64,000 bases of DNA from Salvelinus alpinus. Its lineage: Eukaryota > Chordata > Actinopteri > Salmoniformes > Salmonidae. A program made the position numbers and the translations under genes. Positions 25,856-37,250 of the stretch are shown piece after piece. Numbering within the stretch: position 1 is the first letter of the stretch; every line of letters begins with the position of its first letter. Below the pieces are notes generated by a model that was not told the DNA's origin, searched no databases, and saw only the letters and a list, made by a program, of their open reading frames with translations. Location of the stretch: NCBI RefSeq assembly GCF_045679555.1, contig NC_092093.1, positions 62,140,365 through 62,204,364 of the forward strand. The letters are read 5' to 3'.

Positions 25856-26386
25856 CTGCTTGTATTGTGTACACAGTGGATGTGCTACTTCAGATATTTG
25901 CAGTCAGTCATTTCAGAAAAAAGCTGCTTGAAATGCGGCGAGCATCTCCACAAAAGTTTTGACGCTACGTGGTCTGGTCTATCGAGTTAAACAAGGCTTG
26001 CAGGCTTATTATTTTTCAAGTGTTTGAAATTGTGTATCCCTATGAGTAAGTGTTGCCCTAACCATAAGAACTGTAGCATAGAGTATCTGTCTGGGTTCCA
26101 CCACGTCTGATGAGGAGACAGAACAGGAGAAACCACTGGAGGGGGGGTTCACCTAGCAGAGGGCCCAGACTCAGGCCCAGGCGGGAGGATACGCCTCTTC
26201 ACAGCTCTCACCATAATGGGCCTCTTTGTACAGCCAAGAAGAATACACCCTTCATCTGGACTGGGGACTGAGGCTATCCCTCTCTCTCTCTCTCTGTCTC
26301 TTCCCACTCACACACAGACATCTACCGACCACACATGATTTGTGGCTGTCAAGACCTTTTCTTCCCTCCCCCTTGTAGAGGACTAC

Positions 26387-26504
<118 letters not shown>

Positions 26505-26584
26505 CACTAGATGGATCAGTTCAGCAGCGGTACCACCAGCTACTGTATCTATCTGTCCTTCTTCATGGATCACCATGCAGCGTG

Positions 26585-26772
26585 TCCCCTCCCTCCATCC
26601 ATCCCCTAACCCCCATCCGCCTAAACCTAACCCCCCTCCCTCCATCCATCCCCTAACCCCCATCTGCCTAAACCTAACCCCCCTCCCTCCAACCCCTAAC
26701 CCCCTCCCTCCAACCCCTAACCCCCTCCCTCCAACCCCTAACTCCCTCCCTCCAACCCCTAACCCCCTCCCT
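26585..26772 (-). repeat. Telomere-like C-rich repeat
   Basis: Repeated cccctaacccc words in a unit of about 21 bp (ccctaaccccctccctccaa). The G-rich strand, reading ggggttagggg, is minus. It is similar in flavour to the plus-strand block at 1180-1385. Confidence 0.65.
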
Positions 26773-28627
26773 CTCCTTTCTTCGGTGTCACTCCTCTTGA
26801 TGTTGCATGACATAACTCTCCACAGTGAGGATTCAGGCCAAAGTACAAGGCCACACAACATCAGCCAACTGTTTGCCGTCACCGGCTCGCAACCGCCCCC
26901 TGAGCTGCCCAGTATCTACGCCCCTCCCATCCACATGGGCACCGCCCCCCTTGCTTTCTGCCTCGGGCCAATCAGGGACTCCGCAGCCAGCTGTTTGCCC
27001 GGGCCGCACACGTGAATGACATTGGGCAGGTGGGGGGTGCTCTCGCAACTTTCACAACTCCGAGCAGCGTGGGGGGGGGGGGGGGTTATCCATGGAGCCT
27101 CCAGGGGTATGAGGCCGGCCGTGCAGCACAGCACCGCTCCTCTCAGCTACACTGAAACAACTCCGAGCAGCACCATCACACCATGTCCTGCCTGCCTCTC
27201 TCCCCCTTCTCCTCCACCCCTCTCCTCTACTACTCTCCTCTGAAATAAGAGTCACATTGTGTTTTTTTCCAGCGGCGCTGGGCTCTCTCTTCATGGGTTC
27301 TCTGCCTGCCTTACTGCCTGAGGACATGGGCTCCTACAAGGGAGTGATTCATCTGGAGGAAGGGATGTGATGAGGGTGGAGATGCTGTAACTTCACATAG
27401 AGCAGAGATTTTTGGGGGTCCCACAGAAAAATGTCCTCTCTCTCTCTGTCTCTCATGCCCATTGTCTATCTGTTAGCTCAAAGTAGGCAGTGATGGGGGG
27501 CTGTTGCATGTCAGACATTACTGAGAGCGGTAGAGCAGGATGGGTGAATGAGCAGAGCAAGACCTGGGAGTTTAAAAATACTCTCTGGGACTGAAAGTGT
27601 TAAAAGTCAACCCCACCCCCATGAAAAAGTGGGGGGGGGAGAATGGGCAGTAATGGCCAGTTACAAAGACAGTGAGCTCTGCTTCCCATGTGTTTAATAG
27701 TGATACTGGACAGCTAGCGTCGCTTGCTAGCATCTAGGAGACTCCTCCTTTGAAGCCTGCCTCTCAAGGCTCCGAGCAAAGTGCCTCCTCGTCGAACACG
27801 GCCTGATAAAAAAAAGTTAATGTTTACTGGGATAGAAGTGCTGGCTTAGGGAGTGCCAGAAGGATAAACTTTGACTAAATTTAGATGATTCTCTTTGTGA
27901 ACTAGGCCTACTTCTCTCTGAAGCAAATCTTGGGCTTCTGACTGTCACCAGTTTATTTCCCTCGTCTTCTGACAACAATTCCCCTAATGCTGCACACAGT
28001 GCTTATCATAATTATGAAAACCTGAAACAACATCCAGTATCCACCATTTCCTGTTCAGGGGAAGTCCAAAAGACTTTGCAGTCTTGTGGGATGGCCCATT
28101 TCCTCAGCAAAGGATGAAATGAGAAGGGACAGGGATTATTTCCCCCCTCTGAGTTCTATTTATCCCTGACACCGTCCCTCCATCCTCTCAAAATGCCTCT
28201 GGTGGCATGCTATTCTACTTAGTCAGGCCTCACTAAAGGCATCTCAACCAGCATACACTTTTAGAATATGATAGAGTCAGGATTCATAAAAACTAAAACA
28301 TCGCACTGAAAGTACAGCTGTGAGAAACAAACTAACTTTGTCATCTTACAGGAGGTAAGTATTAAGGTCTTATTCTTGACAAATGTTTAAATCAACTAAT
28401 GCTAACTCAGCAAGTCCCCAAAAAAATCTATGACAAAACAAACCAAATGGCAGTGCAGACGTATGCTAATCCCATTCCTTAGGGGTCTTTAATTGTCATC
28501 ATTTGAGTCTATCTTCACTCTGAGCAGTCTCCAGTAGTGTCAATAGAGGGCTCAATAAGCATAGCACTTGTCTCTGGGGCCTTGCTGCACTGTTACAGTC
28601 TTCAACACTGGGGGCTGACCTTGCTCC
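26773..28627. other. No gene seen; CpG- and G-rich patch at the left
   Basis: About 26875-27090 is relatively CpG-rich and ends in a poly-G run near 27070. The word caactccgagcagc occurs twice (near 27055 and 27158). I find no splice-bounded exon. In the rreb1-intron reading this could hold regulatory DNA. Confidence 0.35.
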
Positions 28628-29074
28628 GGAACAGATAAGAACAGTGTCGAAGTGGAGACAGATCTAGACAGATCTCCACTCTGGAACAGATAAGAACAGT
28701 GTCGAAGTGGAGACAGATCTAGACAGATCTCCACTCTGGAACAGATAAGAACAGTGTCGAAGTGGAGACAGATCTAGACAGATCTCCACTCTGGAACAGA
28801 TAAGAACAGTGTCGAAGTGGAGACAGATCTAGACAGATCTCCACTCTGGAACAGATAAGAACAGTGTCGAAGTGGAGACAGATCTAGACAGATCTCCACT
28901 CTGGAACAGATAAGAACAGTGTCGAAGTGGAGACAGATCTAGACAGATCTCCACTCTGGAACAGATAAGAACAGTGTCGAAGTGGAGACAGATCTAGACA
29001 GATCTCCACTCTGGAACAGATAAGAACAGTGTCGAAGTGGAGACAGATCTAGACAGATCTCCACTCTGGAACAG
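28628..29074. repeat. 55-bp minisatellite, 8 copies
   Basis: The word ggaacagataagaacagtgt recurs at 28628, 28683 and every 55 bp to 29013, with a partial ninth copy at 29068. Each unit contains two agatct hexamers and a gtggaga/tctccac inverted pair. Confidence 0.96.
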
Positions 29075-29517
29075 CATCATCTTCCAGGGACGGTCTTGAG
29101 GGCTGAGGTTATAGTTGGGATGTTTCGTGGTTTCGCAGTTCACCTTTCTGCAGTATTTGGTGACAAACAGGCAAAGTGTTTGTAGGTAGACGTAGTATGG
29201 AAGAATGAATGATGGAGAAAGATTCAACTGGCCACTGGAAAAGATTGTTTTCCATTATCCTCATGCATCTCAAAGTCCCAAAGCCTGTTCAATACCTAGT
29301 AGAGGAGGGAGTGCACTCTGCTCCGTTGCAAGTAGTTACATAAAGGGGTCAAAGTCTTCTCTTTTGTTCCGATGCTGCTGCTCTTTCGAAAGGGACCCTT
29401 AACCTGGTTTTCACCTGCTTACTAATGCCTGCTGGAGCTGGGAAAGATGTTTAATGTTCTCCTTGGATGGGGTTTATAATTCTTTCCACTCTGGTGTACC
29501 TGGGGGGGTGCGACCTT

Positions 29518-29540
29518 TAACCAGACTGACTGTCTGGTTA
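29518..29540. promoter_or_regulatory. Perfect 9-bp inverted repeat with 5-bp spacer
   Basis: taaccagac, spacer tgact, then gtctggtta. The halves contain agac and gtct, the core of SMAD-binding elements. A protein-binding role is only a possibility. Confidence 0.3.
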
Positions 29541-30189
29541 ATGATAATGATTATAATGCCCCTTTGAAGGAGGCGCCGCGAACTTGCACCAAGGCGAGGA
29601 TGCTGGAATGAGCACAGCTCAGGAGAGTGGTGGGGGGAAGGGGGAGGATGATATAGGGTCTGACAAATAACTTTGCTGGTGATACTTTGACCAACAGAAT
29701 ATTTTCACCCAAGTTAAAACTAACTTTTGCTCAAGGGGGGGACCTAAAAAGTTTATCACAGACGTGTTATTTTTAGGAGAGAGAAAACATTCCCCTGGGT
29801 GGTTGAAAGGGTTAACTGTGGGGGCAGAGGTGGTCCTGTGTTGTTGCGTGGGTGTGTATGCCTGCTGTGAGATGGGTGGCGGCTGTGCAGCCTGTATGCA
29901 TCACCGGTGTTGTTTGGGCAGGGTTTAAGGTAGGTCCCTCCATTGTTTGGGAGCTGCTCCTGTTGTGGGGGGTAGGGGGAGAAAAGGCCAGGTTTCAACC
30001 CAGAGAAAGGGCCGTGTTTCTGTCTTTGTGTGCCCTGCCTCCGGGGCTTGTCAAGAGAGAGCCTGGTCTATCCCATCAACTCTACTCCCAAGGGAAAGCT
30101 GGAGAGGAGGATTGCTAAGGGTGTTGGAGATGGGAGGTGGGGGAAGGATGACAGTGGCGTTAACTTCAGCTCAACTGAGCAGACACACC

Positions 30190-31360
30190 TACCCACCCTC
30201 TTCCTCTCTTCTCCATCCCCCAACTAAGCACCCACCCGCTCCTCTCTTCTCCATCCCCCAACTAAGCACCCACCCTCTCCCTCTCTTCTCCATCCCCCAA
30301 CTAAGCACCCACCCTCTCCCTCTCTTCTCCATCCCCCAACTAAGCACCCACCCTCTTCCTCTCTTCTCCATCCCCCAACTAAGCACCCACCCTCTTCCTC
30401 TCTTCTCCATCCCCCAACTAAGCACCCACCCTCTTCCTCTCTTCTCCATCCCCCAACTAAGCACCCACCCGCTCCCTCTCTTCTCCATCCCCCAACTAAG
30501 CACCCACCCTCTCCCTCTCTTCTCCATCCCCCAACTAAGCACCCACCCTCTCCCTCTCTTCTCCATCCCCCAACTAAGCACCCACCCTCTCCCTCTCTTC
30601 TCCATCCCCCAACTAAGCACCCACCCTCTCCCTCTCTTCTCCATCCCCAAACTAAGCACCCACCCTCTCCCTCTCTTCTCCATCCCCCAACTAAGCACCC
30701 ACCCTCTCCCTCTCTTCTCCATCCCCCAACTAAGCACCCACCCTCTCCCTCTCTTCTCCATCCCCCAACTAAGCACCCACCCTCTTCCTCTCTTCTCCAT
30801 CCCCCAACTAAGCACCCACCCTCTCCCTCTCTTCTCCATCCCCCAACTAAGCACCCACCCTCTCCCTCTCTTCTCCATCCCCCAACTAAGCACCCACCCT
30901 CTCCCTCTCTTCTCCATCCCCCAACTAAGCACCCACCCTCTCCCTCTCTTCTCCATCCCCCAACTAAGCACCCACCCTCTCCCTCTCTTCTCCATCCCCC
31001 AACTAAGCACCCACCCTCTCCCTCTCTTCTCCATCCCCCAACTAAGCACCCACCCTCTCCCTCTCTTCTCCATCCCCCAACTAAGCACCCACCCTCTCCC
31101 TCTCTTCTCCATCCCCCAACTAAGCACCCACCCTCTCCCTCTCTTCTCCATCCCCCAACTAAGCACCCACCCTCTCCCTCTCTTCTCCATCCCCCAACTA
31201 AGCACCCACCCTCTCCCTCTCTTCTCCATCCCCCAACTAAGCACCCACCCTCTCCCTCTCTTCTCCATCCCCCAACTAAGCACCCACCCTCTCCCTCTCT
31301 TCTCCATCCCCCAACTAAGCACCCACCCTCTCCCTCTCTTCTCCATCCCCCAACTAAGCA
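30190..31360. repeat. 39-bp minisatellite, about 30 copies
   Basis: The unit ctctcttctccatcccccaa plus ctaagcacccaccctctcc is highly uniform, with occasional ttcc, cgctcc or ccccaaac variants. A 13-codon period gives long open frames on both strands (STHPLPLFSIPQL plus, MEKRGRGWVLSWG minus). Every minus-strand unit carries a Met, yet there is no support for translation. Confidence 0.96.
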
Positions 31361-31804
31361 GGACTCAGGACATAGGAGGTATTTTGGAAACAGTGGGAAT
31401 CTTTATCCATTGTCCAATCTTAAAGTTGGCTCTAAACAAAACATTTAATCTGATCAGTGAATTTTTCTTTTCATGACAGTGTTTTCTTCTGTGATGTAAG
31501 AGAGAAGCAGGTAGGGAGGGGTTGAGCTATAACAGGGTTCCCAACTGGACCACAAGTATTCATAGCAGAAAATATATACAGAATATGTTTTTTAATTTTC
31601 ATTGTTGGACATAAAAGACCGGGAAATCAGCTCCAAGTAATTTCAATTTTGGAAATCTGTTCCTAAGTATTCCCACGCATAATAGAGAAACACGTGATCG
31701 TATACAAATGTAAGCAAGGTTTGAAATGATTTTATTTTAGTGAAATATTTTATCTGTTTGGGCTTCTTGCGGTGAATTTGCAGTCTACAAATTTTTTGCA
31801 ATTA
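31361..31804. other. No gene seen
   Basis: AT-rich unique-looking DNA between the 39-bp array and the MITE. Confidence 0.4.
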
Positions 31805-31806
31805 TA

Positions 31807-32591
31807 CTGAACAAAAACATAAACGCAACAGGTAAAGTGTTGGTCCCATGGTTCATAAGCTGAAATAAAATATTCCCACAACTTTACATACACACAAAAT
31901 GCTTATTTCTATCAAATTTTGTGCACAAATTTGTTTATATCCATGTTAGTGAGCATTTTTCCTTTATCAATATAATCCATCCACCTGACAGGTGTGGCAT
32001 ATCAAGAAGCAGATTAAACAGCATGATCATTACACAGGTGCACCTTGTGCTGCGGACAATAAAAAGCCACTCTAAATGTGCAGTTTTGTCACACAACACA
32101 ATGCCACAGATGTCTCAAGTTTTGGAGCGTGTAACTGACTGCCAGAGCTGTTACCAGAGAATTGAATGTTAATTTCTCTACCATAAGCCGCATCCAAAGT
32201 CATTTTAGAGAACTTGGCAGTACGTCCAACTGGCCTCAAAACCACAGACCTAGTGTACCACGGTAGCCTAGCACCTCCACATCCGGCTTCTTCACCTGCG
32301 GGGTCATCTGAGACCAGCCACCCGGACAGCTGATGAAACTGATGAAACTGAGTGTTTCTGTCTGTAATAAAAATAAATCTGATTGACTGGGCCTTGCTCC
32401 CCAGTGGGTGGGCCAGTCTCCTAAGTGGGTGGGCCTATGACCTCCCAGGCCCACCCATGGCCTGCCCTGACATGTGAAATCCATAGATTAGGGCCTAATG
32501 AATTTATTTCAATGGACTGATTTCCTTATATGAACTATAACTCAGTAAAATCGTTGACATTGTTGCATGTTTGGTTTATATTTTTGTTCAG
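31807..32591. mobile_element. 785-bp Tc1-like MITE
   Basis: The left end, ctgaacaaaaacataaacgc, and the right end, tttatatttttgttcag, are inverted copies. TA lies on each side. There is no transposase. The internal ccacctgacaggtgtggcat word identifies the same family as the left part of 16788-17303. Confidence 0.85.
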
Positions 32592-33323
32592 TATATTTTA
32601 CGGCCCCCCAAACATCCGCCGAAGAAGGAAAGAAAATTGGCTAGTGGCTGACTCTAGTTGATGATCCAATCCCTGCCCTATAACCTGATGTGAGAGAGAA
32701 GCAGGCAGGGAGGGTTTGAGACATAACCGGTGTGGTCCAGTGTGGAACTGCATGACACAGTGTTACGTGTGTAACCAGCGTCACAGAGATTACCCCATCT
32801 TGTAAAATCAGTGGTTTGTCTGCGTCTCACGGCTGATGATATTAGCATGTCTAGGAACGGGAGGGAACTTCAAAAGAAAAATGGAAACTCAAAACACGAG
32901 TCCATCCAGTCAGTGAGAATGAAAGTTACACTTTTTTCTCTCCTGAAAACAAGATGGATTTTTTTTTAAAGGAAAAAGTCAACAGTCAACTTCTGGACAT
33001 CCTCCAAACAAACAACAAATTAGGCCACTATTCACATAAAGAATGAGTAGGCATTTAGACAAATAATGTGTTGGTTGATGTAGGCCTAGTTGAAAACTAC
33101 TTAAAAGTGCTGAATCATTTCAAACAGGAAGACCAAGGAGTTTATCCTATGTTGTCATGCAGACAGAGAGAGAGAGGGGGGGGGGGAGACTTAATTGAAC
33201 CTTATCAGTAGAGTGGAGCCCCCAATCCCTACCCCCCTCCCACTCCTGTCTCCTCCTACACTAGGACCTCTCCCACCCCCCTCCCCCACCTCTCACGCAG
33301 CTTTGCTACGGGATGCTTTCTAC

Positions 33324-33324
<1 letters not shown>
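32592..33324. other. No gene seen
   Basis: Unique-looking DNA. The word agagagaagcaggcagggag resembles one near 31499, a minor dispersed duplication. Confidence 0.4.
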
Positions 33325-33415
<91 letters not shown>

Positions 33416-33462
33416 GGTGTCTGTGTGTGAAGGTGTCTGTGTGTGAAGGTGTCTGTGTGTGG
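33325..33462. repeat. (GT)n followed by a 16-bp repeat
   Basis: Pure GT to 33413, then three copies of a 16-bp unit (gaaggtgtctgtgtgt). Confidence 0.95.
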
Positions 33463-36400
33463 GGGGGGTGTGTATTTTCGTGGCCAAGGAGGAGCGACAA
33501 GCAACAGGTCTGGGGGCCTGTGCACTGGTCTCTATGGAGATGAGGTGTGTCCTGTGTGTTTGTAGAACAAACAATGGTACCTGATGAGGGGGAGGACGCC
33601 TAGTGTGTGTGTGTAAGGTGGTGACCACATCATATACACTGAGGGAATGGGAAAAGGAAGTGGTGGCTCAGTGTTTCTTCCAAGGATGCCCTTTTGAAAA
33701 GGCATTACGCGGGGCCAACCTAGCCGGATTAATAGGGATTACCACGGTAGAGTTGGGTTTAACAATTCAAATGCAAAGGAAATGTGATTATTGTCGTGCA
33801 ATTATATTCTAAAAAGGTCCTATACACCAGAAACCAAGGTGTACAGAAGAACAAAGTTTAGGCCTACTCGAGGTTTGGAAGTGTTGGCTAAAAGTAACAC
33901 ACAGTAGAAAAATATGAAACTGCAGGAAATGGCTCGGGTCTACGTTCAGGATGAAGCCTCTGAAAGCTATTAGCATGTCGGCCACCCATTGGCACAGTCA
34001 CCTCTGACATCACTGGCAACATTTCCCAGCATGCACTACTCAGGTGGGGTGTCATTAGAGCAGCTCATCCTTCTATATTTACTGTCTCCGCGTGGCTAAC
34101 AGACCGTCTGAGATAGACAGACTAACTATCTAACAGAGTCCTCTCTCGATAAACAATTCCAAATGTGTCCCTCAAAAGCGTCAGATGGGGAAAATCTACC
34201 GTACCTAGCCGGGGGCAGGGGCAAGGTATGGACTAACGGGGCAGGAGGACCGAAGGAGGCAACCTACTGTGTAGTAGGACTAGGCTGTGTCCGTCCAGGC
34301 ATCTCTCTCTAGTCCTGCAGACATACCAATCACCAACCAGTACCAACGTTTGGTTGTTTTATGGTTCTTGAACGGATGTCACTTATTCTAAGTCCATCCA
34401 TTTGAATACTTTTCTCTACACACCTATTTACATTCTGAAAACACAATATTAGGTGGCATTAAAAAAGACAGTTTGCCTGAATATTTACCTCCACAGGTTC
34501 AAAAACTTTTATTTGCGGTAACTTCAATCTGGCTATGTGTTGATAAAATCAACATAACTTAAGTATGTTATATTTTCATGTTCTCTTCTCTTCCCAGCTC
34601 TCTCTCTCACACACACAAAACTGGTTGGACCATGCTGTTGCCTTATGCACTTTTTTTCCTCTCCCTCTGTTCCTCCCTCCCTCCTCCCTCCCCTGTCTAG
34701 CTCCAGTGAGCAACAAGTGCTGCCTGTGAGTACCACCCCCTCCCCCCCTCCCCCCTCCCCCTCCAACCTCCAGAAGCTATCTCAAATCCTCAGCCTGCGA
34801 GCAACTGCCAGCTGACAAAACTGTTTAGTCAGCATGAAAGACAGGGAGGGAGGGAGCGATGTGGGGCTAGACGAGAGAGATGTAGAGAGAGTGTGAGAGA
34901 GAGATGTAGAGACAGAGCAAGGAGGCAGAAAAGGGAGAGAGGGAAGTAGAGACAGAGCAAGGAGGAAGAAAAGGGAGGAGGAAAAGGGTGAGAGAGAGCA
35001 AGAGCGGGAGACATTCTTACTGCGCACTCTCCATTCAGCCTCCCTTTTTCCTCTCCATCTCCCCCCTCTCTCTCTCGACATAGCATTAACCCTTTCCTCT
35101 CCATCTCCCCCCTCTCTCTCTCTCTCTCGACATAGCATTAACCCTTTCCTCTCCATCTCCCCCCCCCTCTCTCTCTCGACATAGCATTAACCCTTTCCTC
35201 TCCAAGACAGCCAACACAGTTTAGAGATGGCTGCTCGCAGAGGCTAAAAGTAACACTCAAACCACAGCTAGAAAGACAATCCACTCCATGGAAGGAGTAT
35301 TTTGTGAGTAAACAGAGGACAATGGAACCGTATAAAGATTCCCCTACCTCCACTACAACTCAAATAAAGTATTGTAAACACAACAACAAGACTTAAAACT
35401 TTATGTCTCATCCATACGATGGAGCGAGTTGCTTGGAAACAGGCTGACTTAGGAGAGGAGGGGACAACTCTGGAGAGCGGAGCCATTGTTGTTCCACTTC
35501 CTCCATCTCTTCCCCCACCACTTCGGAGAGGAGGCAGTTTCACTTCCTGTCTCCCCCATGCTTCACCCCTCCTCACCCCAGGTGCTGCTGCAGCCTCCAT
35601 TTTCTAGCCTCTCTCTCCCTCTCCTCTCCCCTCCCAATTGTGGCATTCTTTCACATCAGTGGCACAGCCGTCAAGTTAGACTTTGAACCCGAGGTAAATA
35701 CCTGCTTTATTTGCAGCCTGTGCTGGAGGCTGGTGGTGGCCTGTGTGGCTGGGAAGGTGGTGTGTGTGTGTGTGGGGGGGGGGGGGGGGCAACAACATGT
35801 ATAGTGACAACTCAGAGCTGTGCATAGGGATAAAGGACACGAAAGGCTCTGCACTGAGACAGGGCCGACATCACCCTGGTGCAGCGCTCCCGCTCTCCCT
35901 GCAGCTTATCAGTTAGACCCTGAACACACCCTGTGAGATGGATGACTTGGCCAATATTAACAACACACTTCTGTGGGCTGAGGAGAAAGAGGAGAACTAT
36001 AGGACAATAAAGGTTCTACTTGGTTGTTATGGCAAGCGATGCTGGTAAAATAGGTCACTCATTTCCCATAACAAATAAAAACATCCATTCATCCAACCAA
36101 GATCATGTTCACCAATGTAGGACGGATGGCATGGATTTTCTAGTAGTTGGTTGAAGGAGTTGTCCTGGCAGCAATCAATTAATCCAATTGTTCCCGAATC
36201 CAACAACGTGATGCAATAGTACCTTGAGAGACAGGCCCCTAAACATTAGGACCTACTTTGCACATTAGCTGTGCAGCCAAGTGTCGCCTATAAAAAGCCA
36301 GTGGTATTAATCTAGATTTGGGGCTTCTACCACAAATGTGTGACTGTGCCTACAAATACCATTGAGCCTCACTACTAGGCCTATATTTACACTGGGTCCT

Positions 36401-36990
36401 AGACCACAGGCAGAGTATAGCAGGGCTAACTAAGGACTCATCCCAGGGACATGTTGTAATGTCTACTGTAAGGTCCCTCCGTGTGTGTTGGTTAGTTGCA
36501 GCTTACATTCACACACCTGTAAAAGAACTCCATCCCTTACTCGGTCCCAATGAAAAGCTCAGTTTAAAGCGGCCTACGTGCACACAATGGAAGCACCGAC
36601 ACTGTCCTACTTAGCTGTTCCGTCCACTTCTCAAATTTCCGCCATCTCACTTGGCTGTGTTACCGCATCCTCATCAAAGCACCCACACGTACCTTGAGCC
36701 TCATTCCATCAAGACATCAATAATGTTGGGTATGCCGCACATATTACAAGATGCAATACAGCATGTGTAGCCTAAATGAAATGTGTGCATTCTCACTTTT
36801 AAACATGGAGTTAATGCTTAGTAACAACTGCATAATCAAAGAGGAAAATGTAACTAAGATAAACCCCCCATAAAAAATACAAAATAAACATGTTATAAAT
36901 TACTTCAATTTGCCATGTAGCATTTAGGAGTAACATACATTTGCGGTTGTAAGTCCTGAGCAAGGAAGGCTCGGGAGGAGGAGGGGTGAG
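33463..36990. other. No gene seen; purine/pyrimidine-rich patches
   Basis: It contains GA-rich sequence at 34860-34990 with a short duplicated block (gtagagacagagcaaggagg twice). It also has three copies of a roughly 50-bp unit holding gacatagcattaaccctttc at 35077, 35129 and 35178. No supported exon. It probably belongs to the first intron of the putative rreb1. Confidence 0.4.
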
Positions 36991-37119
36991 GTGACACAGC
37001 GAGGCCGAACCCCAAGCTTGGATTCCATTTTGGAAACCATCTTCCTCAGGTTCCCTCTTTCCTCCCTCCTCTTACATCTACAAGTAGAGTCCCTATATCC
37101 CCTCCACGCCCTGCCGGCC

Positions 37120-37250
37120 GCGGGATGGAACCTAATCTTATCTAAAAAAGGCGGGTTAAAAATAGCCCTGGGAGCCAAAGGGGAGCCAAAGGGCCAGCCC
37201 ATCTGTACCCTTGGGGAAACCACAACCCATCTCCATCAGGAAGAAAGGTA
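37120..37250. promoter_or_regulatory. Candidate cis-regulatory cluster (GATA, RUNX, ETS words)
   Basis: Within about 110 bp there is cttatct (GATA site AGATAAG on minus), aaccacaa (RUNX), aggaag (ETS) and a duplicated gggagccaaagg. The spacing is tight, but motif words alone occur by chance. I infer a possible intronic enhancer and nothing firmer. Confidence 0.25.

Noticed and set aside
29947-31476. A 509-codon plus frame and a 385-codon minus frame
   Set aside because: Both follow from a 39-bp unit whose length is divisible by three. Composition is dictated by the repeat on both strands.
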